Of a DNA stretch of 64,000 nucleotides, positions 56,236 through 64,000 are shown piece after piece. The stretch comes from Bdellovibrio sp. NC01 (GTDB lineage: Bacteria > Bdellovibrionota > Bdellovibrionia > Bdellovibrionales > Bdellovibrionaceae), in contig NZ_CP030034.1 in assembly GCF_006874625.1 (NCBI RefSeq), positions 2,294,001-2,358,000 on the forward strand, read 5' to 3'. The notes below the pieces were generated by a model, which saw only the letters and a list, made by a program, of their open reading frames with translations, was not told the DNA's origin and did no database searches. A program made the translations under genes and the position numbers. Each line of letters opens with the position of its first letter. Positions within the stretch are counted from its first letter, which is position 1.

Positions 56236-58325
56236 TAGTGCGAGCGCCCTTCTGCAGTCGATTTTGAAACCGCTGCACCAACTGGGAGTAAGAAAGTCAG
56301 AGGATGATGCACAAGGCGTTTTAAAACCGCATTGCGAAGCGCACGACGTTGTGTCGTATTGATCGCACGAGCACGAATGGCAACTAACAAGGCCAAACCA
56401 AAACTGACTGAAACGTTAAATGTACCAATAAAGAAGATGCCGATGATGGCGCGCCAGAATTCCCAGTTATGAAGGTACTCAGAACCCATCACAGGAATTG
56501 CCGCACCCAACGTGCCTGAAGACAGCGTCACGTGGCGCACGTCTAAAGGAATGCCCACGAATTTTAAAATCTCTGGCACCATACCCAACATCACACCCAG
56601 AACAATGTTACCCACAAGACCGGAAATGTTCTTTTCAAAGAACAAAGCAATTCGGCGTGCATTCACTTTACCAAAAACCACTTTCAAAGTCGGCGAACGC
56701 GCCAATGTCTTACGTAAAGAGTAAAGCGCATACCAGTTGTCTCCCCAACCCGCAGCGATACTGGATAGCCATAATAAGACACCCGTAAATGCGGCATATA
56801 AAACAGCCGGGCCCGCAATATCAACCGCTTCGAAGGAGTGGTGAGCCGTTTCGTGCGACATGATGTGATGACCAAATAAAAAGAAAAACGCCGTATCAAT
56901 CAGTAAAGTCACTGGCACTACCAGAAGAACGTTTCCTGCAACCGACGCCACTTGCGAACGAATAATATGAGTCACTTCATCAACGAAGCTTTCCATTCCT
57001 TCCGGAGTATCAACGTCGCGCATTTTTTCTGCCAAAGCAGGTGCTGTCATTGCTGGTTGCTTAGTTCCCAGCGTAAAGCCCGCTAAATGAATCGTCACGA
57101 AACTGATCGCGTAATTCAAAGACGCAAAAAAACCGGTCATGAACCCCGAAAGTCCCAACGCCAGGATCGCCGTCTTAATATAGACAGTTCCTGCCGTGAT
57201 CGCACCACCGCCGGCAGCAGCCGAAACCATACGACGATATTCTTCTTTCGTGCGTGTGATGTAGTGCTCACCCGTTTCCGCGGCACGCTCTACTACTTTT
57301 CGGGCTAGCAAAGTGGAGTTTTGTGAAATCAAAGAGCGAATACTGCGCAGATCGTGATTTTCTTCGACTAAAGTTGCAAGGAAATGCGTGACCTTCTTAT
57401 AGTCGACTTTTTCAGTGATCAAAATCTCAACCAAATTATCGATGCGCTTTAGATACGCTTGTAAACGCGCCATCTGGAACACCAGATTAATACTGACACC
57501 GTATTCATCTAAATGTTTATGAACTTGCGCAAGCTCACGACGACATTCCCACAACACCAGGCGCAAGCGCGAGGCTCTTTCAATGAAACCTTCACGATTC
57601 TCTTGGCGATAGGAAATTTGGAATTCCTCGAGGGCTCGCATTAAAGCGAAAAAAGCGGAATCACGGAAATTAGGTTTATCCATGCGATGACGGAAAGCTG
57701 GCGACAAACCGATGGCGCGAGTTTGAATGACCAAATACGCCAGAGCATCTTCAAGATCATCAATAAAACGATTCCAGTCGCCTTCTTCACTTGAGACTTC
57801 ATAGTTAAAAAGCTCAATCACCTTCTCAAAGGTATTGTGATCAATAGAGGCAATCCACACGGGATCTTTCTCGTCTGGGAACAATGCCCAAAACAAATAA
57901 CCCAGCTCATAATCCAAGGGCGGAGTTGGCAACATCTTCATCGTCAAACGATCCCAGATCTCGCCCAAGACACCCACTTCACGCGGTAACCCAGTTTCCG
58001 TATAAAGTTCGATACCACTGACGTTTTTCACAACCGAACGCAAGATCACCGCAACGGATTTCTTCCATTCCAGGTTGCGATCCAAAACCATCGTCAAATA
58101 ACGAAGACGTGCTGAAGGAATCTTGCCCGTCTCTGTTTCGATATGCGAATCGACGTGGCCTTCGTAGCGCACCCATTGTAAAAGCCGCACAAGCCATTGC
58201 AGCCTGTCTTCCAAAGTTCGTTGTTCAGAGGCAGATGACAATAAAACATCAAGATCACTGTGGATTTTACCACTGCGTTTGTACTGTCTAAATCGGATGA
58301 GGTAGTCTTTAAGCTGCTTAAACAT
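56235..58325 (-). CDS. Gcr/SpecificRecomb family membrane protein
   Basis: 696 residues. An N-terminal half of soluble helices (residues 1-360) is followed by six or seven membrane helices and a C-terminal GLALLVAIRARAINTTQRRALRNAVLKRLVHHP block. It matches the family often annotated as a site-specific recombinase (Gcr), although the membrane helices and lack of recombinase motifs argue against DNA recombination. Overlaps the glycosyltransferase by one base. True role unknown. No clear ribosome site before the ATG. Confidence 0.75.
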   Translation of the reverse strand: MFKQLKDYLIRFRQYKRSGKIHSDLDVLLSSASEQRTLEDRLQWLVRLLQWVRYEGHVDSHIETETGKIPSARLRYLTMVLDRNLEWKKSVAVILRSVVKNVSGIELYTETGLPREVGVLGEIWDRLTMKMLPTPPLDYELGYLFWALFPDEKDPVWIASIDHNTFEKVIELFNYEVSSEEGDWNRFIDDLEDALAYLVIQTRAIGLSPAFRHRMDKPNFRDSAFFALMRALEEFQISYRQENREGFIERASRLRLVLWECRRELAQVHKHLDEYGVSINLVFQMARLQAYLKRIDNLVEILITEKVDYKKVTHFLATLVEENHDLRSIRSLISQNSTLLARKVVERAAETGEHYITRTKEEYRRMVSAAAGGGAITAGTVYIKTAILALGLSGFMTGFFASLNYAISFVTIHLAGFTLGTKQPAMTAPALAEKMRDVDTPEGMESFVDEVTHIIRSQVASVAGNVLLVVPVTLLIDTAFFFLFGHHIMSHETAHHSFEAVDIAGPAVLYAAFTGVLLWLSSIAAGWGDNWYALYSLRKTLARSPTLKVVFGKVNARRIALFFEKNISGLVGNIVLGVMLGMVPEILKFVGIPLDVRHVTLSSGTLGAAIPVMGSEYLHNWEFWRAIIGIFFIGTFNVSVSFGLALLVAIRARAINTTQRRALRNAVLKRLVHHPLTFLLPVGAAVSKSTAEGRSH

Positions 58326-58432
58326 ATAAAAATTTTAGCGAATATGGTCCCTGCACACAATCGCTCCGTGTCATAACAAGGCAACCAAATGTGGCGTTGT
58401 TTTCAAAGAGCATTGTGATAGAAAAAATCTCT

Positions 58433-58990
58433 ATGAAAACTGCCTTTCTTTTAGTCATTACTCTATTGCTCCAATTTCACGCACAAGCGGCAGAAAAATT
58501 AAGCCGTATTGAAGCGAATGACGTTATCACTGGGAACACTCTGACAGTTGAACTGAATGACAAAGAGAAAAAGGGCAGCGTGCTGGTGTTCTTGTCAGCA
58601 AAATGTCCATGCTCTGCAAGTCATGAAGCTTTGCTTAACGAGCTTTCGGCAAAATATCCTGACTTCCGTTTTGTCGGAGTTCACTCCAATGCAGATGAAC
58701 GCCCCACTGAAACAAAAGAGCATTTCGAAAAAGCCAAACTTGCTTTCCCTGTGATTCAAGACAGTAAAAACAAATGGGCCAACGAATTGGGTGCCCTTAA
58801 GACACCTCACGCCTTTGTGTTTAATTCTTCAGGTGAATTGCTTTATCAAGGTGGCGTGACAGACAGTCACGTGGGGCCTTCTGCGAAAAAACAATTCCTT
58901 AAAGATGTTCTTGATGACATTGAAGCTGGAAAATCTCCTCGTATCAAAGAAGGCCGCGCACTAGGCTGCTTCATTCAAAGAGAGGACTAA
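58433..58990 (+). CDS. Exported redoxin-family protein
   Basis: 185 residues from MKTAFLLVIT with a signal peptide ending AQA. Peroxiredoxin/thioredoxin fold: SVLVFLSAKCPCSASHEALL places Cys58 and Cys60 where the active thiols lie, then LKTPHAFVFNSSG with the cis-Pro, and a C-terminal GRALGCFIQR Cys motif seen in this redoxin subgroup. It should act on periplasmic thiols. First of a three-gene operon; its stop overlaps the next start by one base. Confidence 0.85.
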   Translation: MKTAFLLVITLLLQFHAQAAEKLSRIEANDVITGNTLTVELNDKEKKGSVLVFLSAKCPCSASHEALLNELSAKYPDFRFVGVHSNADERPTETKEHFEKAKLAFPVIQDSKNKWANELGALKTPHAFVFNSSGELLYQGGVTDSHVGPSAKKQFLKDVLDDIEAGKSPRIKEGRALGCFIQRED

Positions 58991-59439
58991 TGAAAGCTTT
59001 ATTCTTCGCTGCTCTTTTAGGTTTGTCTGCCTGTGCTCGTCCCGATTATATCGATCCAAAACAAGTTGTTCAGGAAGACAACAATACTCACTCAGCTTCT
59101 TGCCCGGTTTTGTTTTTAACAAGCAATCAATGCGCAAGTATTGAATGGGTTCAAGGTCCGCGCAGCTCGAGCGAGTCTGAGTTCATTGTGAAGTTCTGGA
59201 ACAAAGGACTTGCAAGCATGCAGGGCCCTTACACGGATCCGGTTCAGTCTTTATCGATTGTTTTATGGATGCCGTCCATGGGTCATGGTTCCTCACCTGT
59301 AAAAATTGAAAAACTTCAGGACGGTGTCTTTCGCGTGCGCAAAGTGTTTTTCATTATGCCTGGCGATTGGGAAATTCGTTTCATTTATAAAAATCAAAAT
59401 CTTATCGTCGATCAAGACGCCATTGCCTTAGTTATATGA
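58990..59439 (+). CDS. YtkA-like lipoprotein
   Basis: 149 residues with lipobox LSAC at 12-15. VLWMPSMGHGSSPVKIEKL and FFIMPGDWEIRFIY are the two blocks of the YtkA/FixH-like beta-sandwich; the Met and His of MPSMGH are candidate metal ligands. A second Cys pair (SCPVLF, NQCASI) could form a disulfide. AGAGG before the ATG; overlaps the next gene by ATGA. Confidence 0.78.
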   Translation: MKALFFAALLGLSACARPDYIDPKQVVQEDNNTHSASCPVLFLTSNQCASIEWVQGPRSSSESEFIVKFWNKGLASMQGPYTDPVQSLSIVLWMPSMGHGSSPVKIEKLQDGVFRVRKVFFIMPGDWEIRFIYKNQNLIVDQDAIALVI

Positions 59440-60335
59440 TCCAGGTTCTTTTTGCTTTCGTTATTCTATTTTCTTCATTGCAAACATATGCTGCCAGCTG
59501 CTGCGGTGGTGGCTTTGCGTTTCCGGCTCTGATCTTGGGTGATGATAAAGCCCAAGTGACAGCCTCTTATAGTTATGGACAAGTCACTGACGACGTTCTT
59601 GCGAATGGCAAATGGCTTCATCGTGATGACGACAATCAAAGTCAGACTTATAAAATTGAAGCCGCGATGCTGTTATCCGATGCGTGGCAAGCGGGCCTGA
59701 CGGTTCCTGTCGTGTATCGCAAGGTCGCAAATGAAAACAGCACAGGTCTTGGTGATGTTTCTGGCGGAGTTGGCTACGAATTTTTGCCGGAACTAAGTTA
59801 TTCTGCGTGGAAACCTAAAGGCATTGCGTACTTGCAAATCACTTTACCTACGTCGCCGTCAGTTTATGATTCCGATAATATTTTTGCGACAGACTCGCGC
59901 GGGCGTGGGTTCTTTACAGTCGGCAGTGGCGCTGTCTTTACCAAAGTTTTTGGAAGATGGGATGCCAATGCCAGCGCTGAACTTCATAAATCCTTTGAGC
60001 GCGAATTTGACAATGCGGGAGCCGGTGGAAAAATAACGGCGACTCCAGGTTGGGGTCACAGCTTCACAGTCGGTGGCGGCTGGAGTTACGGCGATCTTCG
60101 TTTGGGCTCGAGTCTTTCATCAATGTCTGAAGACGCCATTCGCATCAGTGGCGCGCAGAGCTCCAATGGTTCTATTCAAAAAAATATGACGTGGTCGATG
60201 ATTGCGAATTATATGCTTGGTTTAGAGTCGGCACTGACTCTTTCGTATGCGGATCAAACACTCTTTGGTGCGCCGGAAAATTCCAGCTTATCTAAAACGG
60301 TCACTCTTAGTTACCAGCAGCGCTGGCAAAGGTAA
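59436..60335 (+). CDS. Outer-membrane beta-barrel protein
   Basis: 299 residues. A signal peptide is followed by AASCCGGG, a Cys-Cys pair right at the mature N-terminus. Many alternating-hydrophobic strands (QVTASYSYGQVT, GLTVPVVYRKV, IAYLQITLPTS, SFTVGGGWSYGDLRLG) suggest a 12-strand-like barrel, of the kind annotated as a transporter. The C-terminal strand ends KTVTLSYQQRW. Third gene of the redoxin/YtkA operon, which suggests a periplasmic metal or thiol function, unproven. Confidence 0.75.
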   Translation: MIQVLFAFVILFSSLQTYAASCCGGGFAFPALILGDDKAQVTASYSYGQVTDDVLANGKWLHRDDDNQSQTYKIEAAMLLSDAWQAGLTVPVVYRKVANENSTGLGDVSGGVGYEFLPELSYSAWKPKGIAYLQITLPTSPSVYDSDNIFATDSRGRGFFTVGSGAVFTKVFGRWDANASAELHKSFEREFDNAGAGGKITATPGWGHSFTVGGGWSYGDLRLGSSLSSMSEDAIRISGAQSSNGSIQKNMTWSMIANYMLGLESALTLSYADQTLFGAPENSSLSKTVTLSYQQRWQR

Positions 60336-60341
60336 TCCACA

Positions 60342-60366
60342 CTCCGGTCTTATTTACTGACCGGAG
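60342..60366 (+). terminator. Hairpin after the barrel gene
   Basis: Arms CTCCGGTC and GACCGGAG with a 9-base loop, followed by ATTTT at a short distance. Lies between two convergent genes, so may serve both. Confidence 0.6.
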
Positions 60367-60387
60367 CATAGATTTTAAATCACTCGA

Positions 60388-60900
60388 TTAAAGTGGTGTG
60401 ATGCGAAGATGCTCGATACCAACTTGAGCACCCAAGCCTTTAACCAATTTCAAACCGATGTTCACAGCGATTTCTGGTGGTTTTACACGAACTGCTGCGA
60501 ATGTGCCTGCACCACCGATGATTGCGCCTTGACCGTGAGCTACTACGTAGCTACCGAACAAAACTTCTGGGCTGCAGTTAAATAAGCTGATCTCTGAAGA
60601 AAGACCTGCGAATTTAAAATAGCCAAGCCCTACAACAGGACCGATGAAGTGTGAACCCATAGAGATTTGCACACGACGTGACCAGTGATTGCCTTCCAAA
60701 TCAACGCAACCAAGAGTTCCTGTTGCTTCAGTTGTGAAGTGACCAAGAACCACTTTCACGCCGTAAGATGAACCTGTGAATTTCAATCCACATGTCCAGC
60801 TAAGTTTACCTTTTGCAACCATCTCATCATTGTTCACATCGTTTGCGTGAGCAAACATACCAGTCATTGTCAGAGCAAGAGCAACTAAAATCCCTTTCAT
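60388..60900 (-). CDS. Exported protein, weakly DUF992-like
   Basis: 170 residues, signal peptide ending MFAHA, then a Gly-rich beta domain. Pattern WTCGLKFTGSS near the start, LFNCSPEVLFGSYVVAHGQ and GAIIGGAGTFAAVRVKPPE near the end resembles DUF992 in outline (paired Cys, Gly-rich strands, exported); I am not sure. AAGGAG precedes the ATG, which I place at 60900 rather than six codons upstream. Confidence 0.65.
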   Translation of the reverse strand: MKGILVALALTMTGMFAHANDVNNDEMVAKGKLSWTCGLKFTGSSYGVKVVLGHFTTEATGTLGCVDLEGNHWSRRVQISMGSHFIGPVVGLGYFKFAGLSSEISLFNCSPEVLFGSYVVAHGQGAIIGGAGTFAAVRVKPPEIAVNIGLKLVKGLGAQVGIEHLRITPL

Positions 60901-60972
60901 AGATCTTCTCCTTATCAAGAATCGTTAAAAAAGTTTTCGTTATCCCTAGTGGTACTTTTATTAAAGGTCGTT

Positions 60973-61034
60973 GGTAAGTAGCCCCGATGAAAGACATATC
61001 GGGTGTGTTCCACTTACCACGGCGAACTGGTAAG
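60973..61034. promoter_or_regulatory. Overlapping alternative hairpins
   Basis: GGTAAGT (60973-60979) pairs with ACTTACC (61012-61018), enclosing an inner CCCGAT/ATCGGG hairpin (60983-61003). The same ACTTACC segment, as CTTACCA (61013-61019), can instead pair with TGGTAAG (61028-61034). The two structures are mutually exclusive. Located between the end of the RND gene and the 60900 start. Confidence 0.5.
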
Positions 61035-61044
61035 ATGAGTTGTA

Positions 61045-64000
61045 TCAGTGGAAAAAATCAAAGAAGCCTTTTCGTTTTCTGTGTAGTTTATCGGGTTTTT
61101 CTACGGCATCTGCTTTCTCCGGAAACTCCGATTTCAAATTTTCTTTCGCGTTTCTTTTTCGATTTATATGCGAAGGTTTCGTTTCACTACTTAAGTCTTC
61201 GTCCTCGATCTCAGTTGAATGTGCTTCGTTATCGAAATCATCGATATACATTTGCGCATCTTTTGCTTGCCCTGGCTTCGCAGCACCAGCAAAAGCCCCA
61301 GCACCCGACTTCATCATCGCAGATAAATCTGCTTCCGCTGGTTTCCCATCGGCATTTAATAGCGGCGCACTACCCGATACACCTTCGCCACTCTCATTTT
61401 GGTCAAATGGCATTGAAGTCGCATCACCGACATTTTCAAACGCTTCAGCGACTTCTTGTTTTCTGACGTCACGCTTTCTAAAACGATCGACTAACGAATA
61501 TGTCACCGGGACCACATATAACGTCAGCAACGTTGAAACAAACACGCCACCGATCAACGTGATCGCCATCGGTCTAAATGTTTCAGAACCCGCACCGGTT
61601 GCTAAGGCTGATGGGACCGCCGCAGAAATGGTTGCAACTGACGTCATGATGATCGGACGTAAGCGCACAGGACATGCTTCTTTTAATGCTTCATTCGCGT
61701 GTGCATTCGGATTGCGATCGCGAACAGAGTTGGTAAAGTCAATTAACAGGATGGAATTCTTTTTCACGATCCCCATCAATAGCAAAATCCCGATCATCGA
61801 ATACATATTGATCGTTTGTCCCGTAATCAGCAGCGCAAAGAAGGCTCCGCTAAAACTAAACGGCAACGCCATCAAGACAGTCATGGGATCTAAGAACGAG
61901 TTAAACTGCGTTGCTAGCACCATGTAGGCAACAATGATCCCCAAAGCCAACGCAAAGATCAGACTGTAAAACGATTCCGAGAACGTTTTAGCGGCACCCG
62001 ATTGTTCTACGAAGTACGTCGGCGGAAGTTCTTTCGCTTTATGTGCAATAAAATCTAAGGCCGCTTGCTGTGAAGCCCCCGGTGCTAAGTTTGCAAACAA
62101 GGTCACAGCACGCTGCCGATTCACACGGGAAATTTGTTGCAGCGAAGGTTTGGTATTTAACTCTGCCACTTTTGATAGCGGAATCAGATTGTTTTTATCG
62201 TTAGAAATTAACAACTCACTGAACTCTTCCCTCGGATCGGCTTTTTTCTCGAGCTGCACATAGATGTCGTAGCGATGCCCATTCTTCGTGTACTGACCGT
62301 TCTTCACGCCACCGATCAGCGCTTGAACGGTGTTACCGATGGCATCAACACTGACACCACGTAAGGCCGCCTGATCACGTCTGGGCACGACCTGAACCTC
62401 TGGCATGCCTTCTAAATAATCTGAATCGACGTCGGCCATCAGGCCAGATGCCTTCATGTCATTGATCATTTTTGTATTCAGCTCTGATAACTTGGCCCAA
62501 TCAGGACCTTGCAACGAAAATTCAATCGGATAACCACGACCAGTTGAAAAACCTCGTGACGACAGATCCATCATAAAAATCAATGTATCAGATACTTGTT
62601 TCGACAACTCACTGCGCGCCAGTCCCATGAATTGTTGTTGTGTCAGTTCCTTCCCGGTTTTTGGATCTTTACCGCGTTGACCTTTATCCTTCATGGTTAC
62701 GAACATCATCCCCGTATTTGAGTCACTGCCCCCACCCGAACCAGTACCACCGACAGCGGTATACATGTGCGCCACTTCACTGCGACCTTTCAACCACTTT
62801 TCAATTTGCTTTGATTTTGCATCAGTAAAATCCAACGACGCCCCGACCGGAGTACGATAGCGCAAAATGAATAAGCTCTGGTCTTGAACCGGAGTCATTT
62901 CTTTATTTAAAAAAGTAATTGCATAAAACGAAACTCCAACAAAGACGACGGATGCTAGCAACACCATCACCCGATGCCCCAAAGTCCACTCAAGAGTTTT
63001 AGAATAAAAATCGCGCCATTTATCCATGCCCGCATCGAAGGCTTTACCGATACGAGTAGTGCGATGTCCCGAATGCACGAAACTAGAACAACGCATAGGC
63101 GTAATCGTTAACGATTCAATCAACGACAACAACACCGCCAGCGAAATCGTAATCCCGTATTGCAAGAAAAACTTTCCGATCACCCCTTGCATGAAAGCGA
63201 CAGGCAAAAAGATCGCGATGATGGCGACGGATGCCGCTAACGCTGCAAATGTAATTTCGCGCGCACCAATGATCGCGGATTCGATGGGTCGTAGTCCCTT
63301 TTCGTTATATCTAAAGATGTTTTCCAGAACCATGATGGCATCGTCGACGACGATACCGATGGCCAGGGTGAGCCCCAATAACGTGAACGTATTCAACGTA
63401 AAACCCGCAAAGTACAACCCGATGAATGCACCCATGATTGAAGTCGGAATTGCCAGCAAGACGTTTAAGGTCGCAGTCCAACTGCCCAAGAAAACCCAGC
63501 ACACAATCGAAGTTAACAACACTGCTAAGATCAAGTGCTTGATCATCTCGTGCACAGATTGTTCGATAAATCGAGTCGAGTCAAAATTCACGCCGACTTT
63601 CATTCCTGGCGGCAGCGTTTTTTGCACCTCATCGATTTTTGCTTTCACTCCTTGCGCCACTGCGACAGCATTTGAGCCCAACTGCTTTTTAATCCCAAGA
63701 CCTAACGCTTGAATGCCATCAAAGCGCGAAATGCGATAAACTTCAGCAAGGCCTTCTTTCGAATAACCAAGATCTTTTACTTTGATAACGTTGAATGGAT
63801 CTTGAATGACCTGGCCCGCACGGCGATTGATGATCAGCTGATCGAAACCTTTACTGTCTGTGAACTCTCCCAAAGTGCGAACGTTAAATGCTTTTTCAGA
63901 ATTTTGAATGAAGCCGCCAGGAATCTCTGCATGTTGTGAGGTGATTGAACTCATCACATCGGTCACAGAAATATTATTTTTCAAAAGTTTATCGGACTTA
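61045..64000 (-). CDS. RND (AcrB/HAE1-type) efflux pump, 5' end outside window
   Basis: The frame is open at the right edge (no start within the window), so the N-terminal part lies beyond 64000. Signatures of the inner-membrane pump are all present: GIVVDDAIMVLENIFRY in the fourth helix region with the paired proton-relay Asp residues, a large periplasmic porter domain, VRDRNPNAHANEALKEACPVRLRPIIMTS and the second helix bundle. After the last helix a roughly 145-residue cytosolic tail (61045 to about 61480) is Asp/Glu-rich, then Lys/Arg-rich, ending KRKGFFDFFH; ordinary pumps end soon after the last helix. No membrane-fusion or TolC partner in this window. Confidence 0.92.
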   Translation of the reverse strand, partial: KSDKLLKNNISVTDVMSSITSQHAEIPGGFIQNSEKAFNVRTLGEFTDSKGFDQLIINRRAGQVIQDPFNVIKVKDLGYSKEGLAEVYRISRFDGIQALGLGIKKQLGSNAVAVAQGVKAKIDEVQKTLPPGMKVGVNFDSTRFIEQSVHEMIKHLILAVLLTSIVCWVFLGSWTATLNVLLAIPTSIMGAFIGLYFAGFTLNTFTLLGLTLAIGIVVDDAIMVLENIFRYNEKGLRPIESAIIGAREITFAALAASVAIIAIFLPVAFMQGVIGKFFLQYGITISLAVLLSLIESLTITPMRCSSFVHSGHRTTRIGKAFDAGMDKWRDFYSKTLEWTLGHRVMVLLASVVFVGVSFYAITFLNKEMTPVQDQSLFILRYRTPVGASLDFTDAKSKQIEKWLKGRSEVAHMYTAVGGTGSGGGSDSNTGMMFVTMKDKGQRGKDPKTGKELTQQQFMGLARSELSKQVSDTLIFMMDLSSRGFSTGRGYPIEFSLQGPDWAKLSELNTKMINDMKASGLMADVDSDYLEGMPEVQVVPRRDQAALRGVSVDAIGNTVQALIGGVKNGQYTKNGHRYDIYVQLEKKADPREEFSELLISNDKNNLIPLSKVAELNTKPSLQQISRVNRQRAVTLFANLAPGASQQAALDFIAHKAKELPPTYFVEQSGAAKTFSESFYSLIFALALGIIVAYMVLATQFNSFLDPMTVLMALPFSFSGAFFALLITGQTINMYSMIGILLLMGIVKKNSILLIDFTNSVRDRNPNAHANEALKEACPVRLRPIIMTSVATISAAVPSALATGAGSETFRPMAITLIGGVFVSTLLTLYVVPVTYSLVDRFRKRDVRKQEVAEAFENVGDATSMPFDQNESGEGVSGSAPLLNADGKPAEADLSAMMKSGAGAFAGAAKPGQAKDAQMYIDDFDNEAHSTEIEDEDLSSETKPSHINRKRNAKENLKSEFPEKADAVEKPDKLHRKRKGFFDFFH

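Noticed and set aside
56235-58325. A genuine site-specific recombinase implying a mobile element.
   Set aside because: Half the protein is membrane-spanning, with no tyrosine- or serine-recombinase motif and no att-like repeats nearby.
61040-61927. A long plus-strand reading frame (295 codons) opposite the RND gene end.
   Set aside because: It lies wholly opposite a well supported gene, is Ser-rich in a way typical of antisense frames, and has no ribosome site.

Overview
The window reads as an ordinary, gene-dense chromosomal stretch of a Gram-negative bacterium: outer-membrane factors, lipoproteins, Sec signal peptides, an RND pump and SecDF-YajC are all present. Gene content and style (many exported proteases, a huge secreted fibre-like protein, a Gcr-type membrane protein, RNA-salvage genes) fit a Bdellovibrio-like predator (Bdellovibrionota). 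That placement is inference from recall of the families, not from a database comparison. I see no rRNA, IS element, prophage, integrase or CRISPR array. G+C looks moderate by eye (around the mid-40s percent) and fairly even.

Layout. 1-3.6 kb: tail of a receiver/PilZ-like protein, a copper-type P1B ATPase and a divergent exported His-rich protein. 3.7-4.3 kb: an exported protein with a PD-(D/E)XK nuclease-like motif. 4.4-12.7 kb: one long minus-strand operon queA-tgt-yajC-secD-secF-recJ-queC-DUF366, joining queuosine tRNA modification with protein export and DNA repair. 12.8-17.3 kb: a TolC/HlyD/ABC-2 permease pair exporter with no ATPase beside it. 17.5-22.6 kb: FMN-binding protein, trmO, an IleRS2-type ileS and a cytosolic DsbA-like protein. 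22.7-25.1 kb: a ferritin-like/ferredoxin/double-CDGSH fusion coupled to an HPt protein. 25.4-29.3 kb: exported proteins, a 39-aa membrane peptide, tRNA-Leu(GAG) and a methyltransferase.

29.4-34.7 kb holds the most striking unit: a five-gene operon of CoA-acylating (methyl)malonate-semialdehyde dehydrogenase, URC1-type GTP-cyclohydrolase-II homologue, URC4 (DUF1688), uracil phosphoribosyltransferase and uridine kinase. Together they outline a non-reductive uracil catabolic route whose C3 product could be taken to acetyl-CoA, which suits a cell that feeds on prey RNA.

34.8-64 kb is a mosaic of small transcription units: RibD-C and VOC proteins, a trypsin-like protease, Dps, an 1117-aa S74 fibre protein, cytochrome b562, a lipoprotein esterase, TMEM175 channel, OsmC, pirin, a C26 amidotransferase, class-3 aldehyde dehydrogenase, a KefB-type antiporter, two tandem paralogous subtilases with PA domains, a glycosyltransferase/Gcr pair, a redoxin/YtkA/barrel operon, and an RND pump that runs off the right edge and carries an unusual roughly 145-residue charged tail. 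Intrinsic terminators separate many of these units, several shared by convergent genes.
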